Source of the DNA: Thermasporomyces composti
Lineage (GTDB): Bacteria; Actinomycetota; Actinomycetes; Propionibacteriales; Actinopolymorphaceae
DNA: 64,000 nt
Assembly: GCF_003386795.1 (NCBI RefSeq)
Contig: NZ_QTUC01000001.1
Coordinates: forward strand, 62,001-126,000
Direction: 5' to 3'
Numbering within the stretch: the stretch's first letter is position 1; the number at the start of each line of letters is the position of its first letter. The position numbers and the translations under genes were made by a program. This document shows, in pieces, positions 48,798 to 57,084 of the stretch. Under the pieces are notes generated by a model. The model searched no databases, was not told the DNA's origin, and saw nothing but the letters and a program-made list of their open reading frames with translations.

Positions 48798-50491
48798 CGC
48801 GCGCCTACCTTCACCACCTCGGCGTCCACCTGTGCGGCGAGCTCGGTGTCCTCCTCGTGGAACTCCAGCTGACGTCGGCGGCTGGCGATCAATCCCTCGG
48901 GACGGAACCTCATCATCACCACCAACAGCAGGCCGAAGAACAGCAGCCGGTAGTCCGAGAAGAAGCGAAGCTTCTCCGGCAGCAGCTTCAGGATCGTCGC
49001 GCCCAACAGCACTCCGCCGATCGTTCCCATGCCGCCGAGGACGACCGCGGAGACCAGGAACGCCGACTCGAGGAAGACGAACTGGTCGGGCGAGGCGGCC
49101 ACGTCGAGGTGGGCCTTGACCGTGCCGGCGAAGCCGGCGAGGGCGGCACCTCCGGCGAAGGCGAGGAGCTTGAGCGCGAAGGTGTTGATGCCCATCGCCT
49201 CGGCGGCACGCTCGTCCTCCCGGATGGCGATCCAACCGCGTCCGATCCGGGAGTTGTTGAGCCGCGCGAAGACCAGGATCACCACCGCGATGACGAGCAG
49301 GAGGAGGAAGTAGTAGTTGGCGAACCGGGTGAGCGTGACACCGAAGACGACGTGTGGTTCACCGAAGTCGAACCCGAACAGCACCAGGTCCGGGATTCCC
49401 GGAATCCCGTTGGGCCCGTTGGTGATCTTCGGCCCGTTGGTGCCGTCGAGGTTGTTCATCCCGATCCGGAAGATCTCCCCGAACGCCAACGTCACGATCG
49501 CGAGGTAGTCGCCGCTGACCCGAAGGGTGGGGCTGCCGATGATGACTCCCGCGATGGCCGCCACCACCGAACCGATGATCACCACCACGATGAAGGGCGG
49601 CGTCCAGTCGATGGTGGAGAACGCCGAGGCTGACAGGAGCGCACCCACGTAGGCTCCGGCGCCCAGGAAGGCGATGTAACCCAGGTCCAAGAGCCCGGCC
49701 AGGCCAACAACGATATTGAGGCCCAAGGCCGTCGCCGCAAAGATCAGTATTTGCGCCGCGATCGACATGTTGGCGTCGCTGCCGTCCTGGGTGAGCGGGA
49801 AGACGAACGCGGTGATGAACGCGGACAGCAGCATGACCCGACGCCGCCGCACGGCGATCTCGCTCACCCACTCGACGACACCGGCCCGCTGTCCGACGAC
49901 CACGATTCCTGCGACGGTGAGCAGGAAGAGGAAGAAGATCCAGGGGTCGCTGGTTCCCAGGGCGTAGGCGGTGGCCCACAATGCCGCCCCAAACGTCGCC
50001 GCGAGGACCAGCACGTCCGCCCAACCCGGCATCCGCCAACTCAACGTCGGAACTTCGGAGGCGGGTAGGGCACGAGCCCCGAGGTGCGCGACGACCGCGC
50101 CGACGCCGCTCACCCAGCCGCCTGGATCGACGTTGAGGAAGCCGCCGAGCTCGATCGCGATCGCGACCAGCGTGAGCCAGACGACAAGTGCGGCGAAGAG
50201 CGTGGCGGCGCGGACCGGCCCCGCGCCTCCCCGCAGGACTCGTCCCAGCCGACGGGCGAGCGGTCCACGCTCCGCGACGAGGAAGGCGAGCGCGAGGAGC
50301 GCGAAGGCGAGCGTGTAGACCTGGGGGCCCGCCGGCCAGAAGGCGATGGTGAGGTCCCCGAGGATGTCGGGGTCGTACGTCCACGGGAGTTGCGTCCCCA
50401 GCAGGGTCAGCAGACTGCCGGCGATCGCGACCGGCCAGGCCCACGCCGGCCGGATGCCTGCGGCTCCCACGAGACGCTGTGCGGCGTTCAT
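48794..50491 (-). CDS. livM: Branched-chain amino acid ABC transporter permease LivM, N-terminally extended
   Basis: A 565-residue permease. The LivM core starts near residue 260 (LGLNIVVGLAGLLDLGYIAFLGAGAYVGAL) and has the EAA-like coupling loop around GRGWIAIREDERAAEAMGINTF, then GMGTIGGVLLGA. The first ~250 residues are an extra membrane region with about six hydrophobic segments (VAIAGSLLTLLGTQL, VYTLAFALLALAFLVAE, TLFAALVVWLTLVAIAI, VLVLAATFGAALWATAY and others), so the protein is well over the ~330-420 residues of most LivM. Extended forms occur in actinobacteria. What the extension does is not known. The ATG at 50491 overlaps livH, and its stop overlaps livG. Confidence 0.93.
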   Translation of the reverse strand: MNAAQRLVGAAGIRPAWAWPVAIAGSLLTLLGTQLPWTYDPDILGDLTIAFWPAGPQVYTLAFALLALAFLVAERGPLARRLGRVLRGGAGPVRAATLFAALVVWLTLVAIAIELGGFLNVDPGGWVSGVGAVVAHLGARALPASEVPTLSWRMPGWADVLVLAATFGAALWATAYALGTSDPWIFFLFLLTVAGIVVVGQRAGVVEWVSEIAVRRRRVMLLSAFITAFVFPLTQDGSDANMSIAAQILIFAATALGLNIVVGLAGLLDLGYIAFLGAGAYVGALLSASAFSTIDWTPPFIVVVIIGSVVAAIAGVIIGSPTLRVSGDYLAIVTLAFGEIFRIGMNNLDGTNGPKITNGPNGIPGIPDLVLFGFDFGEPHVVFGVTLTRFANYYFLLLLVIAVVILVFARLNNSRIGRGWIAIREDERAAEAMGINTFALKLLAFAGGAALAGFAGTVKAHLDVAASPDQFVFLESAFLVSAVVLGGMGTIGGVLLGATILKLLPEKLRFFSDYRLLFFGLLLVVMMRFRPEGLIASRRRQLEFHEEDTELAAQVDAEVVKVGAR

Positions 50492-51450
50492 GCGCGGTCC
50501 ACCACCCTTGCGCCGAGGATGCCCTGCGGCCGGAAGACCAGCACCAGGATGAGCACGACGAAGGCCCAGACATCCTTCCACGCGGATCCGCCGAACTGGC
50601 CGGGCACGTACTGGATCGCCATGGCCTCAGCCACACCGAGCACCAAGCCACCGACGACCGCACCGTTGATGTTGCCGATGCCGCCGAGGACAGCAGCGGT
50701 GAAGGCCTTGAGTCCGGCGAGGAAACCCATCCGGAAATCGATGTTGGTGTAACGGAGGCCGTGGGCGATGCCAGCGATGGCGGCGAGCGCGGCGCCCACC
50801 GCGAACGCGGTGACGATGATGCGGTCGACGTTGATACCCATCAACCGCGCGGTGTCCGGATCTTGCGAGGTGGCCTGCATCGCCCGTCCCGTCCGCGTGC
50901 GGTTGACGAAGAACCACAACGCCACAGTGCAGACGATGAGCGAGACGATGGTGAACGCCGCGGCGCGTTGGACCGTGATCTGCCCGATGACCGAGTCCGG
51001 TCCGCCGATCCGAATGGCCGGCCCGGTGAGGACGTCGATCTGCGGGAAGGGAATCGCCTTCTTCGCGTCAGGGAAGCCCGGGATCTTGCCGAAGAAGAGG
51101 CGAACCGCTTCCTGCAGGAAGATCGAGACACCGATGGCGGTGATCAGCGGGGCCAACCGTGGTGCCCTGCGAAGTGGCCGGTACGCGAAGCGTTCCATCA
51201 GGACGGCGGTGCCCACGGAGGCGGCCATCGCGGCCACCACCATGAACGGCAACACCCAGAGCGCGGTCGTGTCCGAGAAGAACGCCGTCCACACGGCCAG
51301 CGCCCCGAACGCCCCGACCATGAAGATCTCGCCGTGGGCGAAGTTGATGAGCTGGATGATGCCGTAGACCACCGTGTATCCGACGGCGATCAGCGCGTAG
51401 AGCGCTCCTAGGGACAGACCATTGATGAGCTGCTGGAGGAACTGGTCCAC
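50488..51450 (-). CDS. livH: Branched-chain amino acid ABC transporter permease LivH
   Basis: A 320-residue permease with about eight membrane segments. The N-terminus reads QFLQQLINGLSLGALYALIAV, then YGIIQLINFAHGEIFMVGAF, the family hallmark. The coupling loop is AMQATSQDPDTARLMGINVDRII, and GGIGNINGAVVGGLVLG follows. It pairs with LivM to form the channel. It is separated from livK by ~100 bases holding a strong hairpin, and its stop overlaps the livM start, so livHMGF is one tightly coupled unit. Confidence 0.95.
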   Translation of the reverse strand: MDQFLQQLINGLSLGALYALIAVGYTVVYGIIQLINFAHGEIFMVGAFGALAVWTAFFSDTTALWVLPFMVVAAMAASVGTAVLMERFAYRPLRRAPRLAPLITAIGVSIFLQEAVRLFFGKIPGFPDAKKAIPFPQIDVLTGPAIRIGGPDSVIGQITVQRAAAFTIVSLIVCTVALWFFVNRTRTGRAMQATSQDPDTARLMGINVDRIIVTAFAVGAALAAIAGIAHGLRYTNIDFRMGFLAGLKAFTAAVLGGIGNINGAVVGGLVLGVAEAMAIQYVPGQFGGSAWKDVWAFVVLILVLVFRPQGILGARVVDRA

Positions 51451-51509
51451 GCCTTACCCCTCGAGGTGACGCCTACCCGGGTCTCGGGCAGCGCATCCTT
51501 CCAGACAGC

Positions 51510-51542
51510 GGTTGGGGGCGGGAAAGGTGCCCGCCCCCAACC
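51510..51542 (-). terminator. Hairpin between livK and livHMGF
   Basis: GGTTGGGGGCGGG pairs with CCCGCCCCCAACC, a perfect 13-bp stem with a 7-base loop, just after the livK stop. It probably gives partial termination or protects the livK mRNA end, keeping the binding protein in excess over the membrane complex. Confidence 0.8.
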
Positions 51543-51548
51543 CGTCGA

Positions 51549-52784
51549 CTACTTGAACTCCTCGGTGAACGCCGGCTCCCAGGCGTCGCCTTCGACGCGG
51601 TAGACCGTGAGGACCTTGGTCGTGGTGTCACCGAACTCGTCGAAGGCCACTCGGCCGGTGACACCGTCGAAGCTCACGTCGTTCATCGCCTCGATGGCCG
51701 CGGCCCGAGCGGACTTGGCGTCGGAAGCGTCCTTCAAAGCGACCTGCAGAGCCTTGATGACCGCCTGGGCGGCGTCGTAGGCGTAGGCGCCGTAGGCCTC
51801 GTAGGACGTCTCGTAGCCGGCCGCCTCGTAGTCCTTGATGAACTGCTGGGCGGTCTCGAGCTCCTCGGTGGGAGCGCCCACGGAGGTCGCCAGGTCGCCC
51901 TGGGCCGCCTCACCAGCGAGGTTGATGTACTCGGAGGAGTACATGCCGTCGCCGCCCATGAGCGGGATGTTGAGTCCGGCGGCCTTCATCTGCTGGCTGA
52001 GCGGACCGGACTGCGGGTACTCGCCGCCGTAGTAGAGCAGCTCCGGCTGGGCTGGCTTGATCTTCGAGATCACCGCGCTGAAGTCGCTGTCGTCGGGGTT
52101 GATGGTCTGCGCGGACACGACCTCTCCGCCCAGCCGCTTGAACTCCTCGGTGAACGCCTCGGCCAGGCCCTGCCCGTAGGTCTTCTTGTCGTGCACGGTC
52201 GCGACCTTGCGGATCCCGAGCTCGTTGTAGACGTACCGTGCGGCGAACGGGCCCTGGATCGAGTCGGTCGTGCAGACCCGGAAGTAGTTGTCGTACTGCC
52301 GCTGCGGGTTGTTCTCGAAGTCCGCGCCCTTGGTCAGGGTGTCGTTGGTGTTGGCCGGGGAGATCTGGAGGATGCCGGCCGAGTGGAGCACCGGCTGCAC
52401 GCTTTGGGCGACGCTGGAGTTGAGCGTGCCGATCACCGCGACGACCTCATCGTCGGACGCGAGCTTCGTCGCGGCGTTCTTGCCGACGTCCGGGCTCGCC
52501 TGGTCATCCTCGGCGGCCAGCTCGAGCTTCCAGCCGGGGATGAGGTTCTGCTCATTGGCTTGCTTGATGGCCAGGTCGACCGAGTTTCTGATACCAAGCC
52601 CGAGAGCGCTAAGGCCACCAGACAGCGGCGCGATCACCCCGATCTTGGCGGTCTTCGTGGACTGCTGGGTGCCGTCACCCCCGCTACCTCCGCCGCGCTC
52701 GTCGCCACGAGTACCGCAGGCGGTGAAGATGAGAGACGCGGCGGTGAGCGCCACACCCAGTCGCACGATGGCGCGTCGACGCAC
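51549..52784 (-). CDS. livK: Branched-chain amino acid-binding lipoprotein LivK
   Basis: A 411-residue type I periplasmic-binding-protein-fold lipoprotein. The signal is short and ends in the lipobox FTAC with the lipidated Cys at 23, and a Gly/Ser/Asp-rich linker follows. The fold begins AKIGVIAPLSGGLSALGLGIRNSV, and includes KLASDDEVVAVIGTLNSSVAQSV, YVYNELGIRKVATVHDKKTYGQGLA and LYYGGEYPQSGPL. It delivers branched-chain (or related) amino acids to LivHM. The GTG at 52784 is chosen for the AGGAGGA just upstream and because it starts directly before the signal. It leads the operon. Confidence 0.95.
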   Translation of the reverse strand: MRRRAIVRLGVALTAASLIFTACGTRGDERGGGSGGDGTQQSTKTAKIGVIAPLSGGLSALGLGIRNSVDLAIKQANEQNLIPGWKLELAAEDDQASPDVGKNAATKLASDDEVVAVIGTLNSSVAQSVQPVLHSAGILQISPANTNDTLTKGADFENNPQRQYDNYFRVCTTDSIQGPFAARYVYNELGIRKVATVHDKKTYGQGLAEAFTEEFKRLGGEVVSAQTINPDDSDFSAVISKIKPAQPELLYYGGEYPQSGPLSQQMKAAGLNIPLMGGDGMYSSEYINLAGEAAQGDLATSVGAPTEELETAQQFIKDYEAAGYETSYEAYGAYAYDAAQAVIKALQVALKDASDAKSARAAAIEAMNDVSFDGVTGRVAFDEFGDTTTKVLTVYRVEGDAWEPAFTEEFK

Positions 52785-52938
52785 GATTCCTCCTGTCAAC
52801 TGTGCCGTTCCCGCGCACACGTCGGGTCCCGCAGGAAGCGGGGTGTCGGAAGACTAGCCGTCAGGAGCCCGTCGTCGGAACAGAGCAGCCGAGGCTCTTA
52901 TCTTCTCGTAACGTGGCTGTCCGATTCGCCAGATCCGC

Positions 52939-53574
52939 CTATGACGACGGCCGATCGGACGCCGAGGACTCATTACTCTGCGTCGCCGACGCCTTACTCT
53001 CGTCAATCACCAGCTGGGCGACACGCCGCATGGTGACTCGCTTGTCCATGGCGGTCTTCTGGATCCAGCGGAAGGCGTCCGGCTCGCTGAGGCCGAACTG
53101 CTGCTGGAGCAGCCCTTTGGCCCGTTCGACCAGCTTGCGGGTCTCGAGGCGCTCGGTCAGGTCGGCGACTTCCTTCTCCAGCTGCTGCCGCTCGGCGAAC
53201 CTCGACATCGCGATCTCGATCGTCGGCACCAGATCGGCCTTGGTGAACGGCTTGACCAGGTATGCCATCGCGCCGGCGGCGCTCGCCCGGTTGACCAGGT
53301 CGCGCTGGCTGAACGCGGTGAGGATGATCACCGGGCAGATGCCCTCGTCGCCGATCTGCTCGGCGACCGTGATGCCGTCCAGCTTGGGCATCTTGACGTC
53401 GAGGATCGCCAGGTCGGGTCGGAGGTCACGGACGAGCGCCAAGGCGGTCTCGCCATCGGCGGCCTGGCCGACGACCTCGTAGCCCTCCTCCGCCAGCATC
53501 TCGGCGAGGTCGAGCCGGATGAGAGCCTCATCCTCTGCCAGGACGACACGACGTGGCTGAGCCTCGGTGGTCAC
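52939..53574 (-). CDS. pdtaR: ANTAR-domain response regulator PdtaR
   Basis: A 211-residue two-component regulator. The receiver domain (residues ~8-125) has the acidic pair in VVLAEDEALIR, the phospho-acceptor D59 in AILDVKMPKLDG, and Lys in YLVKPFTKADL. A coiled coil leads to the C-terminal ANTAR RNA-binding domain (RKLVERAKGLLQQQFGLSEPDAFRWIQKTAMDKRV). In mycobacteria its partner kinase PdtaS is encoded elsewhere, and PdtaR binds tandem RNA hexaloops to prevent termination. No such hairpin pair was evident in the leaders I read here. It has an acidic Ser-rich tail. The gap upstream holds the tRNA gene in divergent orientation. Confidence 0.94.
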   Translation of the reverse strand: MTTEAQPRRVVLAEDEALIRLDLAEMLAEEGYEVVGQAADGETALALVRDLRPDLAILDVKMPKLDGITVAEQIGDEGICPVIILTAFSQRDLVNRASAAGAMAYLVKPFTKADLVPTIEIAMSRFAERQQLEKEVADLTERLETRKLVERAKGLLQQQFGLSEPDAFRWIQKTAMDKRVTMRRVAQLVIDESKASATQSNESSASDRPSS

Positions 53575-53673
53575 TAGGCACCTCCTGCCGGCCGTTTCGC
53601 GACACGAGCGCGGTCAGCGTACCCGCCACGGCCAACATCGCGATGCCAACCGCTACCGGTAAAGTGTGTGCGG

Positions 53674-53747
53674 GCCCCGGTACGCCAACCGGTAGAGCGG
53701 GCGGTCTCAAAAACCGTACAGTGTGGGTTCGAATCCCACCCGGGGCA
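53674..53747 (+). tRNA. tRNA with anticodon CAA and a short variable loop (tRNA-Leu-like)
   Basis: A well-formed 74-base cloverleaf. The acceptor GCCCCGG pairs with CCGGGGC and the discriminator is A. There is T8/A9, a three-pair D stem, GG at 18-19 and A21. The anticodon stem GCGGT/ACCGT carries loop CTCAAAA. The variable loop is five bases, the T stem GTGGG/CCCAC has loop TTCGAAT, and CCA is not encoded. The anticodon reads CAA, which decodes leucine UUG. Bacterial tRNA-Leu normally has a long variable arm, which this lacks. Confidence 0.85.
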
Positions 53748-53962
53748 CGCGGCTTCCCCCTCGACGGCTCCGGTGCCGACGGTCGTGGCATCGATGATCA
53801 CGTCGGTCATCACGGTACCGGTGATCATGGTGTCGGCTCTCCTCACCGCCGGTCGGCCGCCGTTTTCGGCCGAGCTGTTCACCGTCTCCGCCTCACCCAC
53901 CGCGGCGGTTTGGCCCCATTCGCCCGTTCCGTCAGCACCTGGCCACCCGCGAGCGGTGTGCT
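53748..53962. other. Non-coding stretch between the tRNA and the pyk terminator
   Basis: I see no gene here. A plus-strand open frame across it begins inside the tRNA and is not protein-like. No integrase or direct repeat of the tRNA 3' end is present, so there is no sign that the tRNA is an occupied attachment site. Confidence 0.6.
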
Positions 53963-53988
53963 GGGCGGCCCGGCCGGGTGGGCCGCCC
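53963..53988 (-). terminator. Hairpin after pyk
   Basis: GGGCGGCCC pairs with GGGCCGCCC, a 9-bp perfect stem with an 8-base loop, ~55 bases past the pyk stop on the minus strand. Confidence 0.65.
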
Positions 53989-54043
53989 CCGAATGACTCG
54001 GACGTCGAGACACGCCCCGTCGGACCCGACGCCGACGGACCGT

Positions 54044-55486
54044 CTAGGACTGGTAGCCGGCCACCGACTCCGAGACCGCGTCACCGATGCGGTGCACGCG
54101 CAGCGCGTTCGTCGAGCCCGGAACCCCTGGAGGACTCCCCGCCACGATGACAACGGTGTCACCGCGACGGCACCGGCCCAACGCCAGCAGCGCCCGGTCG
54201 ACCTGTTTGACCATCTCGTCGGTGTGCGACACCGTCGGGACGAGGAACGTCTCCACACCCCAGGTGAGTGCCAGCTGGTTACGCGTCGACTCCTCCGGGG
54301 TGAAGGCCAGCAGCGGCACCCGGGAACGGTGTCGGGCGACCCGCCGAGCACTGTCGCCGGACTGGGTGAAGGCGACGAGGTACTTCGCACCCAGCCGCTC
54401 CGCCACCTCGGTCGCCGCCTTGGCGATCACGCCGCCCTTCGTGCGTGGCTCCCAGTTGATCGGCGCCACGCGCTCCAGGCCGTGCTCCTCGGTGGTCTCG
54501 ATGATGCGGGCCATGGTGCGGACCGCCTCCACCGGATACATGCCGACGCTGGTCTCGCCCGAGAGCATCACCGCGTCAGTGCCGTCCAGGACCGCGTTGG
54601 CCACGTCCGACGCTTCGGCTCGGGTCGGCCTGGGCGCGTTGACCATCGACTCCAGCATCTGAGTGGCCACGATGACCGGCTTGGCGTTCGTGCGAGCCAG
54701 CTCGACGATCCGCTTCTGGACGAGAGGAACCTCCTCCAGCGGCATCTCCACGCCGAGATCGCCCCGCGCGACCATGAACCCGTCGAAGGCGTCGATGATC
54801 TCGGGCAGGTTCTGGACGGCCTGCGGCTTCTCGATCTTGGCGATGACGGGAATCCGCACCCGCTCCTCGTCCATGATGCGCAGGACGTCGTCGATGTCGC
54901 TGGCGCTGCGAACGAACGACAACGCCACCATGTCGGCGCGCAGGTTCAACGCCCAGCGCAGGTCGTCGACGTCCTTCTCGGACAAGGCGGGGACGGACAA
55001 CGCCACACCCGGCAGGTTGAGGCCCTTGTGGTCGGACACCCGTCCTCCCACGACGACCCGTGTGACGACGTCGGTATCGGTGACCTCCTCGACGTCGAGG
55101 ACCAGCCGACCGTCGTCGACGAGAATCCGGTCGCCCGGACGCACGTCCCGCGGCAGCCCTTCGTACGTCGTGAAGGACCGAGTGGCGTCGCCGTCCACCT
55201 CCTTGGTGGAGATGACGAAGCGATCACCGTAGACCAAGTTCGCCGACCCCTCGGCGAACTTTCCGAGGCGAATCTTTGGTCCCTGCAAGTCGACGAGGAT
55301 TCCGACTCCGCGTCCGGCCTCTTCGGCCGCCTCGCGGATCATCTGGAAAACCCGCTCATGCTCAGCATGGGTCCCGTGGCTGAGATTGAGCCGGGCGACG
55401 TCGAGCCCGGCCTCCACAAGCTCACGAACCCGCTCGGGAGTCGCGGTGGCGGGACCGAAAGTACAGACAATCTTGGCACGGCGCAC
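54044..55486 (-). CDS. pyk: Pyruvate kinase
   Basis: A 480-residue glycolytic enzyme transferring phosphate from phosphoenolpyruvate to ADP. The N-terminus is RAKIVCTFGPAT, then LNLSHG, the active-site stretch RIPVIAKIEKPQAV with the catalytic Lys, GFMVARGDLGVEMP for metal and PEP, and IVATQMLESM. The B domain lies between ~70 and 170. The C-terminal domain is normal length, with no extra PEP-synthase domain. A GTG start at 55486 gives the usual bacterial N-terminus. It is followed upstream by gltD in the same direction with 83 bases between. Confidence 0.97.
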   Translation of the reverse strand: MRRAKIVCTFGPATATPERVRELVEAGLDVARLNLSHGTHAEHERVFQMIREAAEEAGRGVGILVDLQGPKIRLGKFAEGSANLVYGDRFVISTKEVDGDATRSFTTYEGLPRDVRPGDRILVDDGRLVLDVEEVTDTDVVTRVVVGGRVSDHKGLNLPGVALSVPALSEKDVDDLRWALNLRADMVALSFVRSASDIDDVLRIMDEERVRIPVIAKIEKPQAVQNLPEIIDAFDGFMVARGDLGVEMPLEEVPLVQKRIVELARTNAKPVIVATQMLESMVNAPRPTRAEASDVANAVLDGTDAVMLSGETSVGMYPVEAVRTMARIIETTEEHGLERVAPINWEPRTKGGVIAKAATEVAERLGAKYLVAFTQSGDSARRVARHRSRVPLLAFTPEESTRNQLALTWGVETFLVPTVSHTDEMVKQVDRALLALGRCRRGDTVVIVAGSPPGVPGSTNALRVHRIGDAVSESVAGYQS

Positions 55487-55569
55487 GCCATGAGCCTATG
55501 CCCGCCAGTGGCGCTCGTGGTCCTCAGGTCGGGGCACGTCGCGCTCCGTCCTGAGGACCACTCGCCGCG

Positions 55570-57084
55570 TCACACTGCCAGCGGCCGGTCGGTAGGCCTG
55601 ATGGGCGCAGGCAACGCCGACTCCTCACCGCGCAGCCAGGCGTCCACCGCAGCCGCGCACGACCGTCCCTCCGCGATGGCCCACACGATGAGCGACTGGC
55701 CACGTCCGGCGTCTCCGGCCACGAACACCCCGTCGACCGTCGTCGCGAACGACGAGTCCCGGCGAACGTTGCCGCGCTCGTCCAGCTCGACTCCCAGCTG
55801 CTCCAGCAGCGGCCCGCGCTCGGGGCCGACGAAGCCCATCGCCAGCAGCACCAAATCGGCGGGAATCTCCTCCTCGGTGCCTGGCACGGGCTGGAAGCGT
55901 CCGTCCTCGAACCGAACCTGCACCAGCCGCAGCGCCCGGACTCGACCCTGGTCGTCGCCCAGGAACTCGGTGGTGGACACGGCGTAGCGTCGCTCCCCGC
56001 CTTCTTCGTGGGCGCTGGAGACACGGAAGACCATCGGGTACGTCGGCCAGGGCTGGTGCGGTGGTCGTTCGTCGCTCGGACGAGGCATGATCTCCAGCTG
56101 GACCACGCTCGTCGCGCCCTGGCGCAGCGCCGTTCCGAGACAGTCGGCGCCGGTGTCGCCACCGCCGATGATGACGACGTGCTTGCCTTCCGCGGTGATC
56201 TGGCCCGGCACCTCCTCCCCCAGCGCGGCACGGTTGGCCTGCGGCAGGTACTCCATCGCCTGGTGGATGCCCGCCAGGTCCCGGCCCGGTATGGCCAGGT
56301 CGCGCGGGGTCGTGGAGCCGATCGCCAAGACGACCGCGTCGTAGCGCTCCCGCAGTTCCTGTCCGGTCACGTCGACGCCGACGTTGACCCCAGGCCGGAA
56401 GATCGTGCCCTCCCGAGCCATCTGGTCCAGGCGACGGTCCAGGAACCGCTTCTCCATCTTGAACTCGGGAATGCCGTAACGGAGCAAGCCGCCGATCCGG
56501 TCGGCACGCTCGTACACCGCCACGGTGTGTCCCGCTCGGGTGAGCTGCTGCGCGGCGGCGAGACCAGCCGGTCCCGAGCCGACGACGGCGACCCGCCGGC
56601 CCGTGAGCCACTCGGGCGGCCGTGGCTGGACCCAGCCCTCGTCCCACGCCCGGTCGATGATGGAGACCTCGACATTCTTGATCGTCACCGCTCCGCCAGA
56701 TGTCGCCTCGTCGATGGCGAGCACACAGGCGGTCTCGCAGGGCGCGGGGCACAGTCGACCGGTGAACTCCGGGAAGTTGTTGGTCGCGTGCAGGCGCTCG
56801 ATGGCGCCCCGCCACTCGCCCCGCCACACCAGATCGTTCCACTCGGGGATGAGGTTCCCGAGCGGACATCCGTTGTGACAGAACGGGATGCCACAGTCCA
56901 TGCAGCGGCCGGCCTGCTTGGTGATGATCGGCAGGAGCACGCGCCCAAGCCCACCTCGACCGTCGCCTCCGGCGTCGCCCTCGCCGGTGGGGTAGACCTC
57001 ACGCCAGTCGCGCAGCCGCTCCGGGACCGGGCGGCGTTGCGCGACCTCGCGCGGGGTGGTCAAGAAGCCCTTGGGATCAGCCAT
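55570..57084 (-). CDS. gltD: Glutamate synthase small subunit
   Basis: A 504-residue iron-sulfur flavoprotein that takes electrons from NAD(P)H and passes them to GltB. N-terminal cysteines for two 4Fe-4S clusters are seen in [17 protein letters not shown] and [13 protein letters not shown]. The FAD-binding site is [17 protein letters not shown], and the NAD(P)H-binding site is [14 protein letters not shown]. The C-terminal [21 protein letters not shown] closes the FAD domain. The start overlaps the gltB stop, so the subunits are coupled. The overlap is eight bases. GarA, encoded at 17.4 kb, stimulates this complex in mycobacteria. Confidence 0.97.
   Translation of the reverse strand: MADPKGFLTTPREVAQRRPVPERLRDWREVYPTGEGDAGGDGRGGLGRVLLPIITKQAGRCMDCGIPFCHNGCPLGNLIPEWNDLVWRGEWRGAIERLHATNNFPEFTGRLCPAPCETACVLAIDEATSGGAVTIKNVEVSIIDRAWDEGWVQPRPPEWLTGRRVAVVGSGPAGLAAAQQLTRAGHTVAVYERADRIGGLLRYGIPEFKMEKRFLDRRLDQMAREGTIFRPGVNVGVDVTGQELRERYDAVVLAIGSTTPRDLAIPGRDLAGIHQAMEYLPQANRAALGEEVPGQITAEGKHVVIIGGGDTGADCLGTALRQGATSVVQLEIMPRPSDERPPHQPWPTYPMVFRVSSAHEEGGERRYAVSTTEFLGDDQGRVRALRLVQVRFEDGRFQPVPGTEEEIPADLVLLAMGFVGPERGPLLEQLGVELDERGNVRRDSSFATTVDGVFVAGDAGRGQSLIVWAIAEGRSCAAAVDAWLRGEESALPAPIRPTDRPLAV

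Noticed and set aside
53674-53747. tRNA as the attachment site of an integrated element
   Set aside because: No integrase, excisionase or repeated tRNA 3' end occurs in the flanking sequence, and the neighbours are core genes in conserved order.
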